64,000 nucleotides of DNA from Hordeum vulgare subsp. vulgare (taxonomy: Eukaryota; Streptophyta; Magnoliopsida; Poales; Poaceae): assembly GCF_904849725.1 (NCBI RefSeq), contig NC_058519.1, forward strand, positions 103,714,881 through 103,778,880, read 5' to 3'. Below the pieces are notes generated by a model that was not told where the DNA came from, searched no databases, and saw nothing but the letters and a program-made list of their open reading frames with translations. Below are positions 1-10,531 of this stretch, piece after piece. A program made the translations under genes and the position numbers. Numbering within the stretch: position 1 is the stretch's first letter; the number at the start of each line of letters is the position of its first letter.

Positions 1-585
1 TCCACCTCACCTACCTTCCCACTTCCCTACATTTCGATTCACCGCTCTGCCGTGCCCCTCGGCCTCTCCTCCCCACTCCTCCTCCAGATCCGGCGATGGT
101 AGGCGCGAGGCGTGGAGATGGGGGGAGACGCGGGCGCCATGCGGGTTCGATGACGGCGTCGTCGGCATCCTTGGCGCCGTCGCAATGGCCGTTGGTGGAG
201 CTGCACTCCCAGGAGGCGAGGAGGGGGATGCTGCGAGTGGTTCGGGGGCTCTTCCCCAACCGCGACGAGTGGCCGGAGCGCATGCTGGAGATACTCCGCT
301 GGGCCACAATCGAGGAGCGGAACCGATTTGTCGGGGACGAGGGAGGGATGGACTACAAGGTGATATACTAGGTGTGTCAGGAGGCGGAGATGGCGGATCC
401 AGTGCAGGCGGCGAGGTGGCAGAGATTCAGGTCGCCGAGCTCGTCTCTACTTCTCATCCGGCCGCCACGGGTGATGGAGATGCCGGGGCCTCCCTCGGAG
501 TCACAGGGGAGCAATTCGCCGCACCATTGAAGGCACGGGATCCTGGCAGACACTGCCAAGCTCGGGGACGTTGAGCGGAGAAGGG
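1..585 (+). other. LINE leader / unresolved 5' end of ORF1
   Basis: GC-rich, pyrimidine-rich leader. Reading frame 96-371 begins with ATG and gives 91 residues of protein-like sequence ending at TAG (369-371). After that stop the same frame stays open to a TGA near 533 and then runs to about 705. A second frame, 185-574, is also open but low in complexity. The true ORF1 start could therefore lie at 96 with later breaks and a frame change, rather than at 586. I cannot decide between these from one copy. Confidence 0.4.
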
Positions 586-3500
586 ATGCCTCGCAGCTTG
601 GAACCGCCGCCATGGCCAGGGGACCGAGGCTTGGTTCCTCCTCATCTCAATCGGGTTTGTCTCCCTTCCCGTCATATATTTTCGTTGATTGGTCATTGTG
701 ATCTTCTGATCATTGATGCGGGTAAGGAAAATCCGAAGAAAGCCCCATGCGACCTTTTGGTTAGTGTTGGGGGTAGTAGACTTGATTCTAATTTGGATTT
801 AGATAAGGATTATAGAGGAATTTGTATTCCATCTAATATCCCTGCATCAGGATCAAGCAAGCCTGTGGGTTTGTATGCTTTGAGGCAATCTTCTGATGGT
901 AAATCAGGAAACCCCTTCTCTGCTTCTGCGGATGATGCTGGGGATTGTAGTCGAAGGTTTGTTCCTCCAATGTTTGAGGATGGGTTCAGTAGTTGTATGG
1001 AGCTAGGATCTGGGTTTCTACCCGAGGACAAAGTTCAAGAGATGGTAGGTTTTACTGTGGATCCATGTCAGAGTACGTATGTTCCTGCTTCTGTAGATTG
1101 TAAACACAAGTCTCGATGCACTGCTTGCGTGGATATGAGGGGAGATGAGTTAAATGGGAAAGAAGTTGATGTAATGATCGAGTCAAGCTGTGAAATGAGC
1201 TCACACTCTGCTTCTCCCTTGCGTGGAGTCAAGTCTACTGAGGCAGATTGTGAAAAGGTGGAGTTAGTGGAAAGTAAGGAGGAAAGTAAGCAGGTTGTTT
1301 CTGCAACAATGGGAGCTGATTTGGATTCAAATATAAAAGACTGGCCTCCTCTGGGGTCAGTGGTAGTTCCCAAGCCGTTGATCAGAGGATCTGTGGTGCC
1401 TAGGAAAGCAAGAAAGAAGAATACGCCTTCTGGGCCACATTACAGTTTCGAGGAGGAGGTGGCAGATTTTTATGGACAGCTTTGGGTTATTCCTTCCCCC
1501 AGCCGCCGCCAGAATGGACCCAAACCTTATCTGCCCCCTCCAAACCCTAGTTTCCCTCCAGGTAGTCAGTTGTTCTGGATCAGGAAGGACAAGTTCAAAT
1601 CTGGATATTTCTCTATAGAAGACTGCTATCCTGTAGTTCGTCCTGGTAGATTTGACCCCATCCCAACTGAATTCCAGATCGATTGTGAGGGTTTGTGCCC
1701 TGGCAAACTGTCTTTTGTGGGTGCTGTGAAGAAGAAGATGGATCAAAGAGGGGGACATCGAGCTAGGAGACAACCTCCAAAAAAGGGGGATCAGGGGGCT
1801 ACCTCTCATCCTCCTGCTGCTCCTGCTGCTCCACCTCCAGTTCCTGTGGTGAAGGCAGGGGGTCTTGTCAATAAACCACTTGCTGGTCCTAAGGTTGCTG
1901 GTGCTGCTGTGGGGCAAGTTGTTGTTCGTGTTCTGCCTCCTACACCTGTGGTGCAACTTCTAGATCCAAGGTATAAGGAGATGATTTATTTCAATTGTAG
2001 CTGGCCTGGTCACTATGTAGGGAACTGTGTAGAGCCAAAAAGATGTTTTATCTGTTCTGGAAATCACAATGTCAACAATTGCATTGCTTGGGCTAAGCTG
2101 CAGCCTTCTGCTGAGTTCTTTGGGAATGCTGCTAATGGACTTGGTTTCTACCATATTGATATTCCCATGGCTGCAGAATCTAACTGGTTGAACTTTAAGA
2201 ACTGTGCTATTCTTGAAGTTCTAAAAGGTGAGGTTTCTGCCTCTGATCTCATTACTCAATTAAATGGGATCTTTTGTAAAGGGAAAGAATGGCCTTGGCA
2301 AATCAGAGAGCTTGAGGAGAACAAATTCCTGTTGAGATTTCCTCCTTGGAAGAAGGTTGAAGACCTAATTGAGTTCCCAGCTTTTGATCTCCCCATTGAT
2401 GGTGTCTCGGTCAAGATTTGTGAGTGGATTGGTATGCTGGAGCATTATGGAGAGCTAACTGAGGTATGGATTCAGGTGGAAGGTATTCCTCCAAAGTGGT
2501 GTGCTTGGAAGGTGTTTGCTCAAATTGCCTCTTTCTTTGGGATACTAGTTGATGTTGACTGGAATGGGATTTTCAAGAGTTTCTGTGTGAAGATCAGAAT
2601 CAAGGTGGCTTGCAGGGACCCCACAAAAATTCCATTTGAAAGGCTGGTGGAGATGAAGAAGAAGTTGTACATCTTATACTTTACTGTGGAAGGTTTTACT
2701 CAAATTGGAGAAGGATCTGATGGAGATGATGAGGACCCTGATTTAGACATTGATGATGTGGATAAGCTGGAGGAAGATCTGGGTCAATATAAGTATTTCC
2801 TGGGTGAGGGAGCTGAACCTATTGATGAACTAGATAAAGTTAATATCTCAACTGGAGAGCCTTCTGGTTCTGGTGGAAAAGGAGAGGATAAGTATATGGC
2901 TACAGCTCAGTTTCATCCTATGATGCTGAATGATGATTTTCATGAACAATTCATTAAGGAGGTGGGGGCGAAGACTCCAAATGCTCATGGAGATGAAGGT
3001 CTTGAGGATGCTGGTGATATTAATCAAGAAAACATGGACATTGGCTCTCACATGGATTATTGTTCTGCTCAACTTAGGAAAATTGAAATGAATGATTCTG
3101 ATGGAGAGGAGAATATTCTTATGCCTGAGATGGTCTGACTACCTAAGAAAATGGCAGCTGGTATTGGTTCTGCTAAGAGATCTTTGCTGGAATCTGTGGA
3201 TATGGTGGAGAAGGAGAAGAAAAGGAAAAGTGACTCAAACAAAATGAAGAAATGGGGGCATGTGCTCTCTTCTAGACCAATCACTAGGCAACATGGCAAT
3301 GTCAAAATTATGGATAAAGCTACAGCTTATTTATAGAAGAAAAATCCGGAGATACCTTCTTCTTTTCAAGGTAACTCTTTTACTACTACTGCTGTTAATG
3401 TTCTGGCTAATCAAATTGCTAGTATTGATCTGTGTGTGGGTCAAAATGATGAAGAACAGGGTAAAATTATTCAGGACCTTGTTCTGAGAGAACAGATTGG

Positions 3501-3700
3501 ATGTTTGGATTTTGCTGATCAAAACCCTGAAACTGTTTTGCCTATGGACTTATACACACCTATTCATGAAGGTGGAAAAAAAATCAGATTTGGATGATAC
3601 TTCTAGATCAGTTGACGCTGATGATCTAGACACTATCTGTCCAAATTTAAGACAACATAAGAGGCTTTGTAGCCTGTCTCACCCTTTCAAGATATCATGA
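586..3700 (+). pseudogene. LINE ORF1, nucleic-acid-binding protein, broken
   Basis: ORF1 proteins of plant L1 elements bind the element RNA. The first ATG in the main frame is 586; the frame is open to a TGA at 3136-3138 (about 850 codons). The same frame then continues with sensible sequence past a TAG at 3334-3336, and after a frame change in an A run near 3585 it ends at TGA 3698-3700. Two zinc-knuckle-like motifs lie near 1987-2080. The first has Tyr where the leading Cys is expected; the second is [13 protein letters not shown]. Next comes a Trp-rich region (about 2185-2700) resembling the DUF4283-type domain of plant LINE ORF1, then an acidic tail. The ancestral ORF1 was probably over 1,000 residues, with three breaks here. 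Domain names are from pattern recognition only. Confidence 0.75.
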
Positions 3701-6700
3701 TAGGTGCCTTCTGGAATATTAGGGGTTTGGGTCAACCTGGTAAAATACAGCGTCTGAGGGACTTTATTTGTAATAACTTAGTAGATTTGGTTGGTTTCTT
3801 TGAAACCAAGAGAGAGGTTATTGATAGTAACACCTTGAATACAATTGCTGGTAATAAGAATTTTTCTTGGCATCAGTTACCTGCAATTAAAACTGCAGGG
3901 GGTGTCCTTGTGGGCATTAATAAAGATTTAATTGATGCTATTGGTTTTGTCAACAAAAAATATTGTGTGGTTGCTACTATTAAAAACAAACAAGATGGGA
4001 AAGTGTGGAATTTTGCTGCTATCTATGGTACCTCTTATAATGAATTTAAAATGGATTTTATTGCTGAACTACATGAGGTGTTGAGTTGTGCTACTTATCC
4101 CATTCTTCTGGGTGGTGATTTTAACCTGGTAAGATCTGATTTGGACAAAAGTAATGGTGTTGTGAACCATTCTACTTCTTTTCTTTTCAATGACTAGGTT
4201 AATAAATGGGGTTAATGGAGATTAATATTGCTAACAGGAAACATACCTGGTGCAACAACCAGAATGACCCCATTTATGCTACTATTGATAGAGTGTTTGC
4301 ATCCCCTTCCTGGGATGTTATCTTTCCACTATCTGTGTTGAGGGCTTTGCCTACGATTGGTAGTGATCATACTCCATTAATACTAGACACTTTGGCTCGG
4401 AGAGTTGTCTCTCCTAAACTTTTTTGGTTTGAGAAGTGGTGGCTGGATCAGCCTGATTTTCGGGGAGTGATAGAAACTAGTTGGAATACCCCCTGTTTGG
4501 GTGATAAAGCCATTGATGTTTGGATCATTAAAACCAAACGTCCGAGAAAGAAAATTAAAGGGTGGAGTGCTAATATAGAGGCTGCTATTAAGAAGAAAAA
4601 AAGGGAGTTGATATAGGAATTTGATATTCTTGATGTTTTTGCTGAATCTAACCGTGTTTCTCAAGATGATCAAAATCGTATGAAAGAGATCAAATCTGAG
4701 TTAGAAGTTATTATGAGAAAAGAAGAGTCTGCCTTGTGGCAACGATCTAGGGAGAGAGGAATTAAAGAGGGGGACATGAATAATGCATATTTCCATGCTT
4801 TGGCCAACCACATACACCGTAAGAATCATCTGTCTGAGTTGATGGGTGGTCATGGTCTTGTTTTTACTACTGATGAGATGTTGCCTACTGCTACTGCTTT
4901 TTATAAGAATTTATTTGCTAAAGAAGAAAGACACAACATACATCTGGCCCCTACCTTTTGGCAGGAGGATGAAATGATTTCTAATTGTGAAAATGATGAG
5001 CTTCAAAAGAATATATCTGAGGAAGAGGTTAAGAATGCTATTTTTAGTTCTTATGCTAGTGGTGCTCCTGGTCCTGATGGCCTTTCTTTTCTATTTTACC
5101 AATCCTTTTGGGATGTGGTCAAGTCTGATCTTATGGCCCTGGTGAAAGATTTTGTGGACGGCAATTTGGAACTACATAGACTGAACTTTGCTTTAATCAT
5201 TCTACTCCCTAAGGAAACAGAAGCCAATACTATGAAAAAGTTTAGGCCTATGAGCCTTAGCAATTGTGTGGTCAAGATTTTGTCAAAAATTCTTACCAAT
5301 AGATTATCTCCTATTTGTAATAGGCTGATTTCCCCAAATCAAACTACTTTCATCAAAGGCAGATATATTCTTGAAAGTGTGGTCCTTGCTCATGAAGTGA
5401 TTCATGAGGTTAAAAAATCTAATAGACCTGGGCTTGTGCTCAAATTAGATTATGAAAAGGCATATGATAGAGTTAGTTGGGGATTCCTCTTTGATATGCT
5501 TGAATCTAGGGGTTTCTGCCCTAAGTGGATTTCTTGGATCAAGTGCCTCTTATTTCAAAATACTTTTAGTGTCAGATTGAATGATACCACATGCCCATAC
5601 TTTATGAGTGGTAAAGGTCTTAAGCAAGGGGATCCTATATGTCCTCTTCTTTTTAATTTAGTTGTTGATGTCTTTTCTAAGATGTTATTCAAAGCTGCTG
5701 CTCAGGGATTGATCTCTGGTTTGCTTGATTATGCCATCCCTGGAGGGGTAATTAGTCTTCAATATGCAGATGATACTCTCCTCTTTTTAGAGGACTCTGT
5801 TGAAAAAGCTAAGAATTTTAAATGGATTTTGTCCTGCTTTGAGAATATCTCTGGGATGAAAATCAATTTCCACAAAAGTGATCTAATTACTATTAATGTT
5901 GAAGAGTCCAGGGTCAAGTCTTTTGCCCAGATTTTTTGCTGTAATATATGATCCTTTCCTATTAAATATCTTGGGGTACCTCTTCACTATGATAAATTGA
6001 GGAGGGAAGACTTACAACCTTTGATTGATAGGATCATCAAAGGCATTTCTGGTTGGTTGGGTAGGTATCTTACTTTCAGGGGGGAAATTATACTACTATG
6101 TGCTTGTATTGTGAGCATCCCTGCTTATCTAATGGCATTTGTGAAGTTCCCTAAATGGGCTATCAATGCCATTAATTCCTAGATGGCTCACTTTTTGTGG
6201 GGCAATATGGGGGATCAACATAAGTTCCATTTGCCAAATGGGGGTTGGTGTCTAGAAAGAAGGAATTTGGAGGTTTAGGGATTCCTAATATTAGAGACTA
6301 TAATATGGCACTGTTGGCTTCCTGGGGAAAAAGGTTTTTAGGAGTAATTCTGGGGACTGGAAAAAGGTGATTGCTTATAAATATGATGTGACTTGTCCAA
6401 ATATTTTTTGGACCAAAACAAAATTTGGATCTCCTTTCTGGAAAAGTGTTTCCTGGGCTTTACAAGCCTCCAGGAATTTTTATCATTGGAATATAGGCAA
6501 TGGTGCTAATGTCAGTTTCTAGCATGATATTTGGGCTGGGGAGTGTTCCCTTAAAGTTAGGTTTTGGAATTTGTTTGACATTTGTAATCAACAAGAATGT
6601 GTTGTGGCCCAGGTTTGGGATGGGGTAACACTTAGATTATCATTTAGAAGGTGTGTTGATCACAGGGGCCTAAGTGATTGGGGGATGCTTATTAATCACA

Positions 6701-7335
6701 TAAAGAATTATCCTTTATCTGATTCTGCTGATACTCCTTTTTGGGATTTGGAATCAAAAGGCATTTACTCTGTTAAATCTTTCTATAAATGTATCAATTT
6801 TGGAGGTGTGGTATCTCCTTTTGGAGATTCTTTATGGAAAACTTTGTGTCCTCAGAAAATACATGTGTTTTTGCGGTTGTGTTTATATAACAAATCCTTG
6901 ACTAGAGATAATGTGGCTAAAAGGAAAACAATTGAGGATAAGTCTTGCTTGTTTTGTAGTGAAGATGAATCTATCCAGCATTTGTTTTTTGAGTGTGTGA
7001 ACTCTAACCTCATTTGGGATATTATATCTGATTTCTTTAAGATTTGCAGAATAAGATGCATTAGTGAGGTTGCTTCCTTTTGGAAAGTTAATAAGCAGAA
7101 ACCTGTTCTTAACTTGGTAATTCCTGCCTCCTTGTGGAGTATATGGAAATTAAGAAATGAATTCTGTTTCCAGGGGCGCAAATGGAAAAGTCTGGACTGC
7201 AACATTGTCAAGTTAAGAGGGATTTTGCTTCGTTGGGAAGTTCTTTGTGGCGCTGCCCAGCAAACCGAGCTGAAGCAATTCATTCGACTGCTGGACAAGG
7301 GTCGGGGGGAGATCCTGAGGATTGCTTGGCGATGA
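3697..7335 (+). pseudogene. LINE ORF2: endonuclease-reverse transcriptase, broken
   Basis: ORF2 nicks target DNA and copies the element RNA into it. Endonuclease signs: WNIRGL near 3712, ETK near 3802, GGDFN near 4114, and SDHTPL near 4362. RT signs: LDYEKAYDRV near 5446, GLKQGDP near 5614 and the catalytic YADD near 5763-5774. A C-terminal Cys/His domain typical of plant LINEs lies near 6850-7010 (CLFC...HLFFEC). Breaks: TAG 4195-4197, frameshift near 4210, TAG 4614-4616, TGA 5949-5951, TAG 6180-6182, frameshifts near 6235 and 6335, and TAG near 6520. The final stop is TGA 7333-7335. The start ATG at 3697 overlaps the ORF1 stop as ATGA. Catalytic motifs are intact, but no full-length protein can be made. 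Confidence 0.88.
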
Positions 7336-7558
7336 TCTGAAGACCCTTTATCCTTAGTTTCTTTCTTCCTTGGTAGTTTATCTTTGGCTTGTAATAAGTA
7401 TACTACTTTGAAACTCCCAGGACAGCTTCCTTGTGGGGTTCTGCCCGTGTTTCTCTTCGGTTGCTATGTTAAACTGCTATGTAGCTGTTTTGTGGGCTTT
7501 TCTGCTCCATTTATAAAAGTGAGGTAGGGGGGGGGAAACCCCTTTCGTTCAAAAAAAA
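7336..7558 (+). other. LINE 3' UTR and A tail
   Basis: About 215 bases of non-coding sequence with a G run near 7527-7535, ending in eight A residues (7551-7558). The flank beginning TATAGCTCC belongs to element G, where the undisturbed form in related copies also has A residues before TATAG. The exact tail/flank boundary is therefore ambiguous by a few bases. Confidence 0.75.
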
Positions 7559-8341
7559 TATAGCTCCAAGTAATGTTACCGATGGATTGAAGACGAAAGA
7601 GGGGATGCCTTCCCGGGGCATCCCCAAGCTTAGGCTTTTTGGTGTCCTTGAATTTCGCTTGGGATGCCTTGGTCATCCCCAAGCTTGAGATCTTTCCACT
7701 CCTTATCTCTTTGTCCATGAGAACATCACCCAAAACTTGAAAACTTCACAACACAAAACTTAAACAGAAACTCGTGATAACATTAGAACAAGAAAACAAA
7801 CTACCACTTCTTTTGGTACTGTAGCAAACTTGAATTCTATACATATTGGTGTTGGGCTACTGTATTCTCACTTTTCCATGGCTAGTACCCCCCGATACTA
7901 ACCATAGTCTCATCAAAACAAGCAACCAACTCAACAAAAACAGAATCTGTCAAAAACAAACCAGTCTGTAGCAACCTGTATACTTCGTATACTTATGGTC
8001 CGTCAAAAAATCTGAAAAATTACGACTGCCTGGGAAAAAGGCATATCAACCAGCAGCAAAAAGAATCAACTCAAAAGCTCTTTATTAATAAAAATGAAAA
8101 ATCATCTCGTGAGCGAAAAGTTTCTGTCTTTTTCCAGCAGGATCAAACAACCATTACCAAGACTAGTCATAAAGGTTTTGCTTAGCTCAAACACAAAAAG
8201 AAACGCAAAAACACAATCACAACAGAATTATGATGGTGTGGACGCAACAAAACAGAAAGAAAAAGATAAATCCATTGGGTTGCCTCCCAACAAGCGCTAT
8301 TGTTTAACGCCCTTAGCTAGGCATTGATAATTCAATGATGC
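7559..8341 (-). other. Element G non-coding 3' internal region
   Basis: No credible gene. This is the reverse complement of the region that follows the ORF in B, C and D. It holds two copies of the purine motif AAGCTTGGGGATG (minus strand, 7619-7631 and 7674-7686) and a conserved two-hairpin motif at 8275-8322. Confidence 0.75.
8275..8322 (-). other. Conserved two-hairpin motif after the ORF (element G)
   Basis: Minus strand begins GCCTAGCTAAGGGCG. It can form a stem AAGGGC/GCGCTT with one mismatch, followed by a TTGGG/CCCAA hairpin. The same motif follows the ORF stop in B, C, D and E. Its role is unknown; packaging or dimerisation of the RNA is only a guess. Confidence 0.6.
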
Positions 8342-9025
8342 TCACACAAAAGACAAGAATTGAAGCACAATGAGAGCATCATAAAGCATGTGAAAATCAC
8401 ATCTAAGTCTAACATACTTCCTATGCATAGGCATTTTATAGGAAAATAGATTGTCAAGACAACCAATAGTTGCCATATGCAAGGAAGAAGAAAGAGACAA
8501 TAGCAATCTCCAAATAACGAGAGGTAATTTGGTAACATGAAAGTTTCTACCACAATATTTTCCTCTCTCAAAGCAATTACATATGGGATCATAATCAAAT
8601 TCAACAAAATAGCTATCACAAAGGATATTCTTTTCATGATCCACATGCATGCAAAGTTGACGCTCTTCAAAAATAGTGGGATTATCATCAACTAAAGTCA
8701 TGACTTCTCCAAACCCACTTTCAGTATTATTGCAAATATCATTGCAACAAGTAGTGGACATAGCAAAACTAGCATCCCCAAGCTTAGGCTTTTGCATATT
8801 TTTAGCATGATTGTAATTAATAGAATTTATAATGAAATCATTGCAATCATGCTTTTCATTCAAGGAGCCCTCGTGAATCATTTCATAAATTTCTTCATCA
8901 CGATTTTCAGATTCACGCATCTCAAGCAAAACTCCATAGAGAAAGTCAAGTGCACTCAACTCACAAGCAATTGGATCAACATAATTGGATCTCTTAAAGA
9001 GATTAGCAAGTGGATGAGGATCCAT
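8342..9025 (-). CDS. ORF of unknown function in element G
   Basis: Open frame of 227 residues starting MDPHPLANLFKR and ending at TGA 8344-8342. It occupies the place where gag lies in relatives, but shows no gag, protease, RT or integrase motif. It is acidic, with several Cys residues in the middle, and has a leucine-rich hydrophobic stretch near residues 165-185 that might be membrane-spanning. A homologous ORF is in element D (53060-53806). Compared with D, this copy lacks about 20 residues after the Cys pair, apparently a deletion. PKLGD in the protein is encoded by a copy of the AAGCTTGGGGATG motif. I do not recognise the family and assign no function. Confidence 0.6.
   Translation of the reverse strand: MDPHPLANLFKRSNYVDPIACELSALDFLYGVLLEMRESENRDEEIYEMIHEGSLNEKHDCNDFIINSINYNHAKNMQKPKLGDASFAMSTTCCNDICNNTESGFGEVMTLVDDNPTIFEERQLCMHVDHEKNILCDSYFVEFDYDPICNCFERGKYCGRNFHVTKLPLVIWRLLLSLSSSLHMATIGCLDNLFSYKMPMHRKYVRLRCDFHMLYDALIVLQFLSFV
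8773..8785 (-). repeat. Internal copy of the polypurine motif (element G)
   Basis: Minus strand reads AAGCTTGGGGATG, identical to the 3' polypurine tract of relatives. Here it lies inside the unknown ORF. Confidence 0.6.
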
Positions 9026-9216
9026 ATCACTAGATTTTTAGCAAGCGAAGATGCAAGTATATTGAAGGCACACAGCACACAAGCAAAGGAAAGGCAAACG
9101 AAAAAGGCGAATTGGTGAAGTAGGGGAGAGGAAAACGAGAGGCAACTCACAAACAAAGTAAATGCAAGAGATGAGTTTGCGACACCTACTTGGATGAGTT
9201 CTTGACGTGATCTTCC

Positions 9217-9234
9217 TCCCCGGCAACGGCGCCA
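9217..9234 (-). promoter_or_regulatory. Primer binding site, tRNA-Asp type (element G)
   Basis: Minus strand TGGCGCCGTTGCCGGGGA is the perfect complement of the 3' end of plant tRNA-Asp(GTC), used to prime minus-strand DNA synthesis. It lies 11 bases from the LTR end. Confidence 0.85.
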
Positions 9235-9245
9235 GAAATTCTTCT

Positions 9246-10356
9246 TGCTACTTCTCAAACAACATCGCCAGATATTGACACGTTGACGGAGACTTGCTTG
9301 CGTTGGTTTTTCCCTTGAAGAGGAAAGGGTGATGCAGCAAAGGAGCAGTAAGTATTTCCCTCAGTTTGAGAACCAAGGTATCGATCCAGTAGGAGGGTCT
9401 CGTCAAGTCCAGAGTACCTGCGCAAACACAAATGAGCTTGTACCCAATGCTTCAAAGGGGTTGTCAATCCCTTCAAGATTGTTTGCAAAGTGAGATCTCA
9501 AGGCGGAAAGTGCAACGAAGTAAAAAGTGTAAGGCTGAAAATATGGTGTGGAGTAGACCCGGGGGCCATAGTGTTCACTAGAGGCTTCTCTCAAAATAGC
9601 AAATATCACGGTGGGTGAACAAATTACTGTCGAGCAATTGATAGAACCGCGCAAAGTCATGACGATATCTAAGGCAATGATCATACATATAGGCATCACG
9701 CCCGAGACAAGTAGACCGATACTTTCTGCATCTACTACTATTACTCCACACATCGACCGCTATCCAGGATGCATCTAGTGTATTGAGTTCATGACGAACA
9801 GAGTAACGCCTTAAGCAAGATGACATGATGTGAAATACAAGGATATGAAATCATGCATAAGAGAGATCAGAAGAAACTCAAATAAGATTCATAGATAATC
9901 TGATCATAAATCCACAATTCATCAGATCTCGACAAACACACCACAAAAGAATATTACATCAGATAGATCTCCATGAAGATCATGGAGAACTTTGTATTGA
10001 AGATCCAAGAGAGAGAAGAAGCCATCTAGTTACTAGCTATGGACCCGTAGGTCTATGGTGAACTACTCACGCATCGTCGGAGAGGTCATGGTGTTGATGA
10101 AGAAGCCCTCCGTGTCCGCATCCCCGATCTTTTTCTGTTTTGGAAAAATCTTTTTGGCAGTTTCATTCCGTTTGGACTCCGTTCAAAATCCTCCTCTGAA
10201 AGGGGTCAAACACATGGAAAAAACAGGAACTGGCACTTGGCACTGAGTTAATAAGTGAGTCCGAAAAAATATATAAAAGGCATGCAAAACATCCAAAGTT
10301 TGACAAGATAATAGCATGAAACCATCAAAAATTATAGATACGTTGGAGACGTATCA
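9246..10356 (-). repeat. 5' LTR of element G
   Basis: 1,111 bases, minus strand, starting TGATACGTCTCC and ending AGTAGCA. Closest in sequence to solo LTR L (58770-60317). Against L it lacks a block of a few hundred bases around the TATA region (L about 59000-59260), which suggests that its promoter was deleted. Confidence 0.85.
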
Positions 10357-10531
10357 GTACTCCGCAAGAAAACGGAGTCCGGGAGGCACACGAGGTGCTG
10401 ACAAGCCCCCCCCCCCCCGGCGCGGCCAGCGGGGTAGGTCGCGCCTAGCAGGCTTGTCGCCTCCTCGTGCGCTTTCCGAACTACTTTAAATTTTTCTATT
10501 TTTCTAAAAATTCCAAAACGGAGAAAAAATG
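10357..10531 (-). other. Element A 3' internal sequence after integrase
   Basis: No gene seen. GC-rich, with a run of about twelve C at 10407-10418. It is truncated by element G. Confidence 0.6.

Larger units (their letters stand above)
1..7558 (+). mobile_element. L1-type LINE retrotransposon, decayed
   Basis: Non-LTR retrotransposon with a GC-rich leader, ORF1 (zinc knuckles), ORF2 (endonuclease, RT, C-terminal zinc-binding RT-associated domain), 3' UTR and a short A tail. The 5' end is at or before the window start, so its target-site duplication cannot be checked. Sequence after the A tail is the reverse complement of a stretch found intact in elements B, C and D, which shows that the LINE sits inside element G. 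ORF2 is disabled by several stops and frameshifts, so this is a dead copy. Confidence 0.9.
7559..10356 (-). mobile_element. Element G: non-autonomous Athila-lineage LTR retrotransposon, 5' half
   Basis: Read on the minus strand: LTR (10356 to 9246), tRNA-Asp primer site, an ORF of unknown function, a two-hairpin motif, then a non-coding 3' region cut at 7559 by the LINE. The rest lies left of the window. It carries no gag, protease or RT. It is closely related to element D (51193-58051), with which it shares the unusual ORF. Its right edge abuts internal sequence of element A, so G probably inserted into A; the right flank GTACT would be half of the target duplication. Confidence 0.85.

Noticed and set aside
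10407..10418. C run near the A/G boundary and G run at 23362-23374
   Set aside because: Homopolymers next to junctions could suggest a mechanism, but one is 50 bases inside element A and lengths may be assembly errors; no claim made.
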